DNA of 64,000 nt from Sepioteuthis lessoniana (lineage: Eukaryota > Mollusca > Cephalopoda > Myopsida > Loliginidae): the NCBI GenBank assembly GCA_963585895.1, contig OY757939.1, positions 39,412,956 to 39,476,955 of the forward strand. Reading direction: 5' to 3'. Below the pieces are notes generated by a model, which saw nothing but the letters and a program-made list of their open reading frames with translations, did no database searches and was not told where the DNA came from. A program made the position numbers and the translations under genes. Below, one piece after another: positions 1 through 48,500 of this stretch (within the stretch, counting starts at the first letter, position 1; every line of letters starts with the position of its first letter).

Positions 1-885
1 AAACTACAGTGGACTGGGAGATACCAAGTTTATCTGATGCTCTCCAAGTGTTACTCACTTGATTTACCTCTATGGCTAGAAGAAGCACACCTTGTCTAAT
101 TATCAAGGTTCTTGCAACCCAAGCAAAATTTCTTCAACCATCTGGCTACTGTACAGTGACTAAACTTTTATACAACAAATGCTTTTGGTTGCTTCCATGG
201 TTTTAAGGCACATTTCAAACTTGTAAAGCATAAGTTCGCAAATTAGACTACATTACAAATTCAACCGGTGCGGCTTTCAAATCACACATGTTCACCTCAA
301 TGGCTTTCAAATCACACACAGAGTGAAACATGTTCACCTCAACAGCTTTTAAATTACACACAGAGTGAAGCCCGTTCTACTGTGCGACTTTCAGATCACA
401 TACATGTTTGATCTGAAGCACATTCACATGCATGGCCTTCAAATCACACAGAGTGAAGCACGTTCATCTGCACGGCTTTCAGATCACGCACAGAGTGAAG
501 CACAGTCACATGTGCAGCTTTCAGATCACACACAGTGTGAAGCACATTTACCTGTGCGGCTTTCAGATCACACACAGAGTGAAGCACATTCACATGCGCG
601 GCTTTCATATCACACAGAGCGAAGCACATTCACCTGTGCGGCTTTCAGATCACACACAGTGAAGCACATTCACGTGCCCGGCTTTCAGATCATACACAGA
701 GTGAAGCACGTTCACCAGCATGCCTTTCAAATCACACACAGTGTGAAGCACATTCACATGCACGCCTTTCAAACCACACACAAAGTGAAGCACTTTAATT
801 ACCATGACTTGAACTTCTTCAGTCAAGTAATATACATACCACAAACTAGCATATATATTTTTCCTGCATGCTCCTTTCTTTAGTT
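1..885 (-). repeat. Unclassified dispersed repeat carrying the minisatellite (copy 1)
   Basis: Read on the minus strand, 885-790 (ATGCTAG..., GAAGTTCAAG), one or more minisatellite units, and 260-130 (GAACTTATGCTTTA..., TTTGTTGT) appear in the same order as in the plus strand at 13110-13400. The piece 1-150 resembles 14120-14290 (shared GGTTGCAAGAACCTT and AACACTTGGAGAG). Translated, those pieces look faintly like a transposase helix-turn-helix (VARTL...), but no intact frame exists. Not assigned to a known family. Confidence 0.6.
265..790. repeat. Minisatellite, 42-43 bp unit, about 13 copies
   Basis: Degenerate tandem array in which CTTTCAGATCACACACAG, then AGTGAAGCACATTCAC and a short variable CpG-containing spacer recur. 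About 13 occurrences of the CTTTCA-like anchor can be counted. It produces open frames on both strands only because the unit lacks stops. Some units are shortened (near 600 and 650). Confidence 0.9.
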
Positions 886-993
886 GTTTACAGGCTTTTT
901 GGTCCCACACAGACCATGAAAAAAATTAGAAGGAACATTGCATTCAAAGACAAGTTTATTAAATGCCAAAAAAGAAAAAAAATATCTGCTTAC

Positions 994-36344
<35,351 letters not shown>

Positions 36345-36435
36345 CTTTGTTCTCGTTTATAATTAATCTCCGAGAGTTTATAACGAGATTTGGCTCAGAC
36401 AATTTCTATACGGAAAGGAGAAAGAATACCAGAAG
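36345..36435. promoter_or_regulatory. Head-to-head intergenic promoter of MRPL45 and BZW
   Basis: Only 91 bp separate the MRPL45 start codon (minus strand) from the donor of the first BZW exon (plus strand). Both 5'UTRs must start inside this interval or overlap each other. It holds two near-identical oppositely oriented motifs: TTATAAACGAGA on the minus strand at 36351-36362 and TTATAACGAGA on the plus strand at 36378-36388. Each reads toward its own gene. No CpG-rich island is obvious and no start sites can be placed from sequence alone. Confidence 0.65.
36389..36435 (+). other. BZW first exon, non-coding 5'UTR (5' end uncertain)
   Basis: The donor AAG|gtaggt at 36435/36436 is a good consensus. 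The sequence before it is purine-rich and has no ATG in frame with the protein. The first coding exon begins with an acceptor only 7 nt before its ATG, so a leader exon must exist upstream. This is the best candidate, next to the divergent gene. The start given here is nominal. Confidence 0.55.
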
Positions 36436-39304
36436 GTAGGTGTAACTTTTTGTCTGAAAAATTCATTAACGGGTCTTTCTGTAGCGTCCGGTAACCTTCA
36501 AGTTGAATATTTCAACCTTTTTCTATCTAATGGAGTTCAGGAAGTTGATTGAAAGTTTGTTAGAATCATAACTTTGGAGTAAAAAAAAATATTCTGATTC
36601 GGCTAGTTGTCTCTCCTCAGCATGTGATATTAGTCTCTTCCAGATTTACTTTTTTTTTCCTCTTTGTTTTAATTTCTCTGCTGTTTTTCTTTATTTCGCC
36701 ATTACTAAAATATACCTGATCCTATACTTAAATATTTTCTGTAGGTTTAAAAAGGTATTTAATTGTGGTTATTTTCAATGAATCTATGTTAGATAAAGGG
36801 GATAGAGTAAGATTTTAAAAATCTGGCATGGTCGGCTTCTTCACGAAGGGAGACAATTTGTAATCCTTTAATTTTCTACTGATTAATAATAATAATAAAT
36901 TTTAGGCAAGAAAATACTAGTTTGTTTAATTACTTAGCATGTAACTAAACAAAAAATCTAATTTTTTATATTAATACTTTTACGGTCTTCATGCATCAAA
37001 ATATTCCCGTAGCTTAAAAAAAATTGTTAAATCACTCAGCTCTTCTTAAACCTGATTTTCAGCTTGGTTAATTTTTTTCTTTTTTCTTTTTTCTTTAACT
37101 CTTTCTCGTCATAAAATCTGTTCATATTTAATTTCTTTATTTCCTTACCAAATTTGTTATTTAATTAACGTTTCTTTTTAAATATTTAAAAAAAATTTTA
37201 ATCTAGAAAAATCTAAGTAAAAATATTTAAAACTTAGGAGGAAGCAACTTCCGTTTTAAGCTGAAATGATTCACAAAAAAGAGGATGGAATATAAATCCA
37301 ATTTTTAACTTTTTTTTTTTTTTTTTTTTTTTATCTATTTCAATGTTTTGATCATAAACAACTGTTTTTAATTTTCAAAGCCTATAATTTTATTTATTTT
37401 TTCTTAAGAGGGTGCGGATTTATACTTCCGTGAGTGAAACTGGCTACTAAAAAAAAAAAAATAGGTCACAATTTTTTTTTTTCGTTAAACTTTATTTTTC
37501 ATCTAAAGTTTAACGAAAATTTTATCCTTTTTTTAATAAAAGGATTTAAAAATGTCGCTGACTGCAATTTTTACACTTTTAATTCCAAAAAAATAATTGA
37601 TAAAAAAAAAAACAAACTTCAAACTTAATTCCGTTTTCTTTTTTCCTGTCAACTTGGAGGGGAGCAAAGTGGGGGGAACCTGCTTCTTCAAACCTTAAAT
37701 AATTTAAAAAAGAAAAAAAATTCCAAGTAAGGTTGTTTATTTTTATAAAGTAGGCGCTGTCCATTATTTTTATTTGCTGCTTCTCGATCTTTTAATTTTG
37801 CTTGTAAGTAAATTTTCGTTGGCAAATTAAAATATAATTTGTCTTTAAAATCATATTTTTAATGAATCTCAATGTAAATTTATTTAGCAAATTTGACTTT
37901 TTTTCTTTTTTTTAATAACCACTGCTGATTTTTAAAAAAAAATAATTGAAATGATCACTTAAAGTAGGGTTTTCCTCCTTTTTTTTTTTTTTTTTTTTTT
38001 AAAGCAGAAAATTTGCTACTTTAGTTTTTATGAAAACAAACTTTATCAGTTTAAAAGTTAGTCGTAAATTTTATCATTAACTATGTTTTTATTTTTTTTT
38101 ATATTAATCAAAGGAAATGTTGCTGGTACACACAGATTACTACTACAATTCGAATAATCTTTTTTTTTTTTTTTTTTTTTTTTTTAATACGAAATAGTGA
38201 ATGAGTGAGTCTTCCTTGAAGCGCTTGAGTATATTACACACCCACTTTAGTACTGCTATTAAACACTAACCAAGTCTTAAATAACTTTCTCTTCTGTTAC
38301 AATGACTGACTACCCAACTACTACGTGTCACTCCAGTTTTAGTTTATCATTAATTTTGTTCCCCCACAAATGGCGACAATAATGAAATGTCTTATGGCTT
38401 TCTCCCCCCCCCCACTCCTATTAAAACTTAAACAGCCTTACAACAGTTTTCATATTGTTGGTAGCACTTGGGTGTTGTGGACTACACCCTTGTGTGTGTA
38501 TTCTTTGTTCGTTTCGGTTCAAGCCGGTTGTTTAAGTGCTATTAAAAATCGTGAATGGTGATCGAGATATGTGTGTGTTTTATGGTTTATTTCATTTTTG
38601 AATGTTTTTTTATGTGCAGCTCACCTGCTGATTTTTGTTAGTCTTTCACCTTAGCGAAAAATAAGTGTCCCTCATCGCTTTTACCACTGAGGGCTACAAA
38701 CAACTACTACTACCAATAGCAGTAGTAGTAAATAAATGCACCATTGTTGCTCTAATAATAATAATAATCGTGATCTGATCACTTTGGATTTTTTTCTATG
38801 TAATTACGAGGTCAGATTTTTGATTCAAAGCTTTTCCTTTTTTTTTTTTTCTTTTTTTCCGCAACCCGGAACGTGTTGAAGTATTGACTAGAGGTAATAT
38901 TAGCCAATGAGACAATTCTTAATATCATATCTCGACGACTCATGAATCCTTTGGGTTTCCGTTGTAACGTTGATCAATGATATGAATGCTTCTATCGTTA
39001 TCTACATTGTATTGAGAATTTAGGTGACCTTAGAAACGTTCAGTGCGAATGAAAACCTCCACAAATCCATTATTCAGCTAAAAATTGGACTGGAAATTGT
39101 TTTAATTTCTGAATCAAACCATTTTATTTGCGTGGTTTTTAAAAGAATAAAACAGAAAAAACGCAACTTTTTCTTCATGAAAACGTGCTTGAAGATATCA
39201 AAATAGATTAGGTATAAACCTAAAATATTCGAATTATGAACTCTTTTTGAAGTTTCCATCTATATGAAACTGACTTTAAGAGTTCATGATTTGTGTGCGT
39301 GTGA

Positions 39305-39309
<5 letters not shown>

Positions 39310-39379
<70 letters not shown>
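39310..39379. repeat. (TA)n microsatellite, about 70 bp
   Basis: Uninterrupted TA run in BZW intron 1. Confidence 0.97.
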
Positions 39380-39381
<2 letters not shown>

Positions 39382-39632
39382 CTCGTATTAGGGCCGCAAT
39401 ACTGAACTTGCATCGGTCTGATAATTAGAATCTGTTTTCTACAATCCCCCTCCCCCATGAAAGTCAGATTTTTTCTTTGTTTTAATGATCGCATAGGTCA
39501 TAATAATTCAGTCTAATGATTTTTTTTTTCTTGTGTCTACCATGTTGATATTAATTGATATAATTATAGATTTATAATGGATGATACAATGATCTGAATA
39601 GCATTTCAGTCTTGAATGGGTGTTTAAACAAC

Positions 39633-39675
<43 letters not shown>

Positions 39676-39714
39676 AACTGTTAAAATGTGGAATTGAAAT
39701 TCGGCTTTTAGTTA

Positions 39715-39985
39715 TAGGCAGGATGTGACACAAGGTCAATCTTCTAGCTGTGTAAAGCTGGTTTGAATTCAGTTGTCCTTCTTCTAGACTGGTTGCCTAA
39801 CCAAAGCTAAAGAACCCAGTTTGTCCTATTTACCCATAGCTGAAAGGAGTGTTCATGCCTTCCCTAAGGACATTAATGAAAGGTGAAATGCAAACTACCT
39901 AGTGCAGGGTTTGAACTCTGCTTGACAATTCCATTTCCTATGATGATAATCTTAATGCTTCTGTTACCTGTGGTTGTCATGATAA
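39715..39985 (-). mobile_element. B-family SINE in BZW intron 1
   Basis: GGCAGGATGTGACACAAGG, TTGCCTAACCAAAGC, CTTCCCTAAGGACATTAATG, and the head CCATTTCCTATGATGATAAT. Confidence 0.7.
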
Positions 39986-40862
39986 ACTATTAAAAAGAAT
40001 CACTTTATCTTTACTTTTTACATTTCATCAGAAACTTTTATTTTATAACAAACTTCAATATTTTTCTTTTTTCTACAATATTTATTTCCCTAAAAAGTAA
40101 AAACCTGTGAAAAAATTAAAAACTTCAGTATTAGAATTAAACCAGAACCTAAATTTTCAACTATTTTTTAAAAATTAATCTGATAACCAAGTGTTTTTTG
40201 TTTTTATCATTATAATTATGCCAAATATTTATCGACCAAAATACAACTTTGATATTATTAATCTTCTGCTATGAAGTTTTTAGCTTTTGAAGAAGTTTGA
40301 ATTGTGTATCAATTTTTTTTAACTTCAGTAGGCTTTATGAAGTAACAAATAAACAATATTGAAAATTAAGCTTAAAATGTCTCTCCTCAGCTTAATTGGT
40401 TTGATTATAGAATCAATAAGGACAAATGGCACAATGTTTTTTTTTTTCATTTGGAAATGACAGGATTTATGTAATGGCATTTCTGTTTAGGATCAGTGTA
40501 GTATCTGTGCACTCCAATAAGATGGAGATTTTTATGATTTCAGACATGAGTAAATTTAGATTAAAATTAATTTCCCTATCTGTTATTTAGACCAAATCAG
40601 TTGCAGTTTATAAGTATCTATATTGATTTTCACAAATAATTTGATGTTAGAACCTTTTTTAAATGCTTCTAACATATTTCCTAAAATGAGTTTTATTTGC
40701 CTTTTTATTTCAAAAATATTAGTACTTAACATGGTAAATTATTTATTGTGGCAATTCTTAGTTTTGTTTTTGTTTGTTTGTTTGGCTTTTTTTTTTCTTT
40801 TCTTTTCTTTTTTTCTTTTTTTTTTTTTTTTGTCCTTATTTTACTTGGTCATTTTAACACTC

Positions 40863-40884
40863 ACTGGGACACAGGTGTCCCAGT
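40863..40884. repeat. Perfect 10-bp-arm palindrome
   Basis: ACTGGGACAC, AG spacer, GTGTCCCAGT. No flanking element recognised. Confidence 0.85.
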
Positions 40885-41023
40885 CATATTTCATTGTAAC
40901 CCTTAAAATATCATACACAAAGCATAGTTTTACATATCCAAAAGCACAAAGATTCTTTAAGTTAAGCTGTGATGAGCCTGTTCAGTTGTGTAATGAGTGA
41001 CCACTTAGGAACAACAGGTGCTG

Positions 41024-41057
41024 TAAACTACCTAAGACTCATGTCTTAGGTGGTTTA
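41024..41057. repeat. Hairpin in BZW intron 1
   Basis: TAAACTACCTAAGAC, TCAT loop, GTCTTAGGTGGTTTA; 15-bp arms with one mismatch, extendable by a few bases. Confidence 0.85.
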
Positions 41058-41872
41058 CTGCAAAGCTTAGTAAATAACAAAGGGTAATGAGTAACAAAAG
41101 TATATTACAAAGGGACAACAAAGCAGACACATCTAAAGTAAGAAGACACTTATTAACCCTGGACTTTTCAAGTTCAAGGTTGTAGCTGGGAGGAAAACAT
41201 TAATTTGATCTATATTGTAAGTCTTCTTGAAAAGAAGCTGTTGAAATGCAATATAGCATATCATTTAGTTGCAAATATAGTTGAGGTTTATATTTATATA
41301 AACAAAGGAATACTAAACTTAATTTCTAAATCAACTTTTTATTTATTAACCTTAGTTTTCACCACCCAAAATTTAACCAATTGTTCCTTATAATTCTTAA
41401 ATGCTCACACACATTAAATGTAGCTTAGTGTGAGGACAACACTTGGTCAATGGAGTGATTCTAAATTAGTAACTGAACCAAAAAGCAAGATATTGTCATC
41501 TATTCTAGATTTTTTTTCCTCACTTGAGTGAAAGCCTGATTTTGAAATTTCTCTGACATAGGTATATAATGGAAAATGATACAATGACTTAAGTGAAAGA
41601 ATCATCTTTTATTTAAACAAATTTCAATCTGGTTCCAAACTCTAAGAAAAAAACAATCGCCATGTATAGAATTTTTACATGTGTGTAATGAAAGAATTTT
41701 TTTTCCCCCTCCCAAGTTTCATATACATTCTAAATATGAATTTTTATTATTATTAACAACACTGAACTTCTTGTTTCTATTTTTATGAATTAAGACTGTT
41801 ACATTTTTCTACTTCCCTCACCCCACCCCCAATGAAAATAAACTTACAACAAAGTAAATGTAACTCCCCCTT

Positions 41873-41977
<105 letters not shown>

Positions 41978-42357
41978 AGCTTTTGAAAACGAAATCTGGA
42001 TGTATTTTCTACTGGCCAAAAAAAAAAACTCTTACAAATTAATACAGATAAAATCTATAAATAACTGATTATTTCTTGTTGTAACAGGTTTTTTGGTTCA
42101 AAATCTTGTATTCTGTAAAGATTTAAATGGATTTTTATGTTGGCTTAGAAATTTTTAAATCCTTTGAGTTCTGTTGTATAAGGAATGAGAATTGTGTATA
42201 TTTTCTCTTGAACTTGTTTGAAAATTTAGGTATTAAAGTGTTTCTTAAATTCATCACGAGATATAGAATTTTGTTGGCTTTTGTGACATAACTTTAAAAT
42301 ATCTTCATATCCTTTGATGTTCATACAGCTTATTTGCTTTTCTGATTTTCTTTTCAG

Positions 42358-42425
42358 CATTTTTATGAGTCAGAAGGCCCAAAAACCCATATTGTCAGGC
42401 CAGCGGCTGAAGACTAGGAAGAGGG
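42358..42425 (+). CDS. BZW1/BZW2: BZW exon 2 (start codon at 42365)
   Basis: Acceptor ttttcag. Seven UTR bases precede ATG at 42365. Encodes [20 protein letters not shown] plus the first base of the next codon. Donor gtaaat. The ATG is chosen because family members start at the same point relative to GQR(F/L)KTRKRDEK. Confidence 0.93.
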
Positions 42426-43337
42426 GTAAATGTTTTTGAATTTCCTATCCAAATACTCAAATAAAATCTACTTGTAAAACTTTTGATCTTACACTTATCT
42501 GTTAAACCTACAAAATATGAATTGCTGTTTTTACTTTACTCATCCAATCCAATCATGTTCTTGAATGTTTGCCTAAACAATAATCAAGACAAGATTAGCT
42601 GAATTTAAACTAATAATTAACTATGGAACTTCTTGTAGGATTTGCTTGTGGCCAAGGCAGTGAAAATGAAACTAATTGTTATACAATTTATAGATTATAA
42701 ACAGTATGGCTATTTATGTTACTGTTTTTAAAATGTTATTGTAAATTTCTTTGCTGTGTGTGTGTTTTTGTTTTGTTTTTGTTGTTTTTTTGTTTTTTTA
42801 ATATAACCTTTTAAGAAATGGGTTTTTAATTTACTAACATTATGAACTATAAAATTTGTTTCTATTTTACATATTAAGGCTCTGTTTTCAGTACCTATGG
42901 TGGAATAATTATCATCAAAGAAAGTGAACCAGTTAAAATTCTGAATGAGGCCATTAGTATTTCACATAGGACTAATACCCTCCTTGGGAATGATATGAAT
43001 CCCCCACACTATTCTCTCTCTAGTTCTGGATAAATAGTAGGGGGCAGACCATGCTTTTTTTAACCTTGGCATAACAACCAGTCAAAGAAGGAAAACTGAA
43101 TTCAAACCAGTTGTAGACCTGGAGATAGAAAGATGGGCTCTGCTAGGCTATTTCTGTCCAAGATGCTTGACGTGGGTAGTGTTCCTCTGACCAAACCAGG
43201 TTATGGGATAGGTCCCAAGGTTCTGTCATGCAATATTCTCCCCACCAAATAAAAATAAACTTCCCACAAAGTACTAAGGTAGGGAAAATTTAAGTTTTAC
43301 TTAAATTCTTTTCCAGAACAGTTAACGAAGCCAAGCT

Positions 43338-43368
<31 letters not shown>

Positions 43369-45516
43369 CTTTTTTTATGCAGGTATCATTAGGAAACAAT
43401 TTTTGGTAAACTAAAATTTGATTCCTTGAAATGAATTTCTATTTTCTCATTCTCCAATGATACCTACCTCCTGGAAAAATAAAGTCTAAAAATGTTCAGC
43501 TTAAAGTTATTCTTACAACACTAAAAAGGGCTAAATAGAATAGTATTGATGCCTTTTGGATCTCTTTTTTTTTTTTTTTTTTTTTTAGAGCTTCTGATTT
43601 CTGATTTAACTTTTTTCTTCTCCAGATGAAAAAGAAAAATACGATCCTTCATCATTTCGAGACGCCATTATATTAGGCTTGAATGAATCAAGTAACGATT
43701 TGGAACAGGTGAGTTCACATAAATGTAAAAAGTCTTTTATTTCCTTGATAATTTGTAATCAGTATCACTATCCTGGAATTCTCAGAAAATTACCTGATTA
43801 TGGGAATTGAAACTGAGTGTTTTTTAATACCAATGGTACAACTGTGTTTATTCAGAATAAAAATTCTGAATATTCTACCTTCCTTTTCAAGAAATAATAA
43901 CGAGTGGGGGTTTAAAAAAAAATAAAGCAAAACTTGATTTGCTGAAGCAGAAAATGTTGAATCCATTGTTGTAGAACTATGATGATTGTCCATAAAATAG
44001 GTTGCATGAGAGGAACCCAACCTAAACTGAATTCTGGGAGTGTCATTTAAAGAATGGAGAAGGAAAAAATATACTTTGGGTGCAATGCTCAAACCTCTTC
44101 AGAAATTTGTTTATATACACCCATTCCTAAAATTTCTCTTATTTTGAAAAACACTTGATTTGGTATGAATAATTTTTTTTTTTTTTTTTCTTTTTTCACC
44201 CAGGTCAGCAAGTTTCTAGATTCGGGTGGATCCCGTTTCGATTATCGTCGTTATGCTGAGGTGTTATTTGACATCCTCTTTACTGGGGGTCAATTAGGTA
44301 TGTATTTGTGTGTAGTGTAAAAAAAAAAATCTTATTTGTATGAAATTAAAAAAATTATTCAAATTTTGAGTAAATGACAATAAATTTGTTGTCTGATCAT
44401 CCAAATGTCATGAAACAATTAAAATGAATGGCTTAAAACATGTATGGTTTCAAATGTGCATGCTAACATATGTATTGCCTTTTTAATGTGGGTTTATAAT
44501 TATTTGAATGTCATATTTTACTCTCCCTCCCATAATTTTTTTGTTATATATAATTCTAGGAATTCTTAAACTTAATACTTAACTTTTGCTTTTAAGAAAA
44601 AAAAAAAAATCAACCAATGTAAGTTGAATTCTACATAATTCAAAATTTATTAAGGAGTTATATATAGAGAGAGGATAGATGGCTGAGAAATTGTCTATAT
44701 AATAGACATGTATTCTTAAGGCAAATGTTACCATTTTAGAAATTAATATTTTTATAACTAGGATACATTATTTTCTCTATAACTATATACTTCAGTTTGT
44801 CACTGGGGAGTGTCTTCAAATAATTTGAATGGATTTCCATCAATCAGTGCACCTGTGTTATCAGCTCTCCAATGCAACTGATGCCACCATCTTGAACCTA
44901 TAAACAGAAGTGCCAATTTTAGCATTAATTGGAAATGTTTAAATTTACCCTCTGCCATTTGAGTGTGATCCCTGTAGTAGTGGAGGAAGGGGTAAAGTAC
45001 CACAGGTGTAAGAATGTCAAAGGGTTGAAATAACTCTGAATAGGTCTTTTTTTTTTCTTTTTTTTTTTTTTTTTTTGTATTAAAACTAAAAATACAGTTT
45101 CAAGAGTGTTCACTTAGTTAAACTGTGAAAATTCACTTGTGGTAATAGTGGATTCAGCAGTATCCTTATTGACCAACTGATAAGATTCTTTTTCTTTTGT
45201 CCTTGGTTGATAACGAGATAGTAAAAAGTATACCTGGTGGTCACATTAATTTTAGGCCAGATATATAATAAAACATTGCCGTTACTCCCAGGTCCACTCT
45301 GAACCAAAGAACATCATTGATGATGCATCCAACCACATCTTAGAGATGTATTTTGCAAAATTAGATAGGAATACTTGATCTTATAAATGTAGATTTTAAG
45401 GAGTTTCTTATTCCTTAAAATCTAGACAAAAATATAAATCTGCACAATTCCTTAACCTTCAAGGCATGCCATTAAAATGAATTTTAGGATTGGTATTTTA
45501 TAGATCGTTTTAAAAT

Positions 45517-45550
<34 letters not shown>

Positions 45551-48500
45551 CCCCTCTTAAGCACCTGGAGGTGGTATTGTTCACGGCGACCAATCTCGTG
45601 CTGAAATCTGCGTTTTTAACGCAGAAGAGAATGTGGAAACATTAAAGGCATTTTATGAAGTGAGTTTTTTTTTTGTTTTGTTTGTTTGTTTGTTTTTTTT
45701 TTTTTTTTTTGTTTTTTTGGTTTTCCTACTTCAATTAATTTGTATTTTTGAAGTTTTTAAAGTCTTGATAAATTTTATTTATTCAACAGAATCTTAGCCA
45801 TTTGCCTAGATTGATGCAGTCAATTTTGATATTTAACCTTTTTAAATGGATTTTATAAAGTATAAAAAGTTTAAATATTTAAAACAAAGATTTTAGTGAT
45901 TTAGCCAAATGTGGATTAGACACTCAAATTCCTCTCTTTGCTCACTTTCAATAATTCTAATGTATTGCTCAATTTCCAGGTGTTTTACAAGCTAATCAGA
46001 CGATACAAATATTTGGAGCGATCTTTTGAGGATGAGTTGCAAAAGGTATTTGAGTTTGCTTAATAACATTGTGTGTGATTATATATCATGCTTAGTACAA
46101 CAAAACCATTTGATAAAAAAATTTGACAAGGTAACCAGTCTAGAAGGAAAACCTGAAATCAAACTAGTTTTATTCTGCTTAAAAATGGACCTTATGTCAC
46201 CTCTTACCTATGGCAGAGGGGTTGGGTAAATACATACTATTCCAAATGCAACTTTACTAATCTTCATTTGCAGATTTTGTGGGCTGTGTTGGGGTTTTTT
46301 CTCTCTCTCTCTCAACTGATCTGATTAAACTTCTTACCTAAAACAGTGGTTCCCTTACATGGCTGAATCTTGCAAGTGAAAGAGTTTGCAGCACAAATCA
46401 GCCTTAAAGAAATTACTTTTTTTTTCTTTGCAGCAGAAATAACTTATTTTTTAATCTGAAAAGCTAATGACTTTTATAAAGACTTTTATAAAGACTGTAT
46501 CATTTGTAATTCTCTCTATCCAATAATCATAGAGAGTTGTCACTTATAGATATATTTTGGATTTCTTTTTAAAGAGAATCTTTCAGTGGTTAAACAAAAG
46601 CTGCACTCATTTTGATCTGGTTTTTCCACCTAATATTTTTATGAATTGGAATGTTTTTAATACAAAAGATAAAGGCCTCCTGTGTGTTGAAGGGAGAAAT
46701 TAGTTTCTTGTACATTCTAACATAAAATATGTAGCTAAGAAACTTTTTTTTTTTTTTTTTTTATCTCTCCTTGATTTACTGAATTAAAAAGTAATATTCT
46801 GCGATTTAACTTTTTAAAACTTTGTGTGCTTGTCCTTTTGTGTTCTATTTCAGAGAAAGTAAAGGAGTAGAAAAAGAATGGCTTTCATCAGTGGTCAATA
46901 TTGAAGTTGCTGATGGCATTTGGTGGAATATGGAATCTTATAAAAGGAATAATAATGCCTGTATATAATAAATGGACTGATTTAAGTGATTATTTTAAGT
47001 TACCCAACCAGAATAAAATTCTCTTGGATCCAGTGTAGGAAGTGGAAAGAAAATGGTGTGTGATTGGATTATGGGCATGAGAAAAAGGTTTTATTTTGAA
47101 AATAAAGGAGAAAGGTGGAATAGAAAAATTAAAGAAATGAATGAAATGAAGAACTAGAAGGGTGGGGGATGAAAAAGCACTAAGAAAAATAAATGTACTG
47201 GGGGGAAAAATGCTTAGGATTTTTTTTTATAGTTACTGTTTTGTGATCATGAAATTCTAAATTTTTTTTCTCTTCTCTATTTCTGAATTTTTATTTTTTT
47301 TCTTCCAGATACTCATCTACCTCAAAGCTTATAGTGATGAAGAACGGCGCAAGTTGGCCATCATCACTGGACTATTTTTGGCCAATGGACTGTGTTCAGC
47401 AAAAATCCTCACAAGTCTCTTTGAACAACATGTGGCCAAGGAAGGCTTGTCTCTGGACTTTGCTACAATCATGTTTAGAACATGGCTGAATGAAAAAGAT
47501 ATCAATAGCGTTTGTGGGACAATGAAGCGGTCTCAGGTGGAGAACAGATTACTTGTAAGTTGTTTAAAGGCATTCAAATCCTCTTTTGATTTAGAGTTAT
47601 CTTTTAAGGAATATTGTCAAGTTTGTTCTAGATTTTATGTGGAATATAGTGTAATGTCTTTTCAGGATTTTGATCATACCTCTTCATGGTAAATTGTTAC
47701 CCCGTCGGCTGAGGGTGTAGAATACACCAACTGCTTCTCTGCTGAGGGGTAAGACAAACCAGGGTGGGGGGTCCTCATGGTGTAATGGTTAAAGCACTGG
47801 ACTGCGGAATCATAGCAAGTTCAAACTCCAGTTGCGCTATTACGTTCACTTTCGGACAAATACCCTTAGGAAAGGTATGAACCCCCTTATCCTCCCAACT
47901 ATGGGTTAAATAGCGTTATTGCTGCTCTTCTGGAAGGATGGCTTTGGCATTAAATAACCCACGAAGGTTGATATGCCATTAAACCAACCCCCCCACACAC
48001 ACACACACACACACAAAAACAATTGTCCTGGATATGACACTAAAAAGTGAGGAGAACCCCTTATTAGCATCGCTCCCAGGTCCACTCTGGCCTGGAGTGG
48101 TAGCACCAGATAGGGTCCTATTTATGGATCAAATAGAACTAAACTGTGAACTAAAATGCTGGACTTAGACATTTAGGACATCAAAGTTGCATTATACCCA
48201 TTTTTCAGATTGATATGCTTGGGGAAAGATATAAACTGCTCCTTTTCCTCCCAGCTATTAGAGTACCACTACTCTCCTTCTACAAGGATGGCTTTTGCAT
48301 TAAATAACGCACAAATGTTATGCAATTAAGGAAACCAAACCAATATATTTTAAGCTGCTTGTATTGCTAAGAATTTTTAATATATTCAGTTAGGGAGAAG
48401 GGGATGTGAGTGGTGTTTGCTATAACATTGGTGTTGAATGAATGAAAAAAAAAAAAAGTCCTATCTCTGATTCAAATCAATCTGTCACTTAATACCAATA

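Noticed and set aside
265-790. CRISPR-like array
   Set aside because: Units are contiguous and degenerate without unique spacers, and the context is an animal intron.
365-910. Overlapping open frames on both strands (172, 76, 61 and 86 codons)
   Set aside because: All lie in the 42-43 bp minisatellite; the peptides are just the repeat translated in different frames.
47555-47692. Extension of BZW exon 7 to the in-frame stop at 47690
   Set aside because: A strong donor (CTT|gtaagt) ends the exon at 47554 and the next exon continues the family sequence in phase; the extension has no family match.
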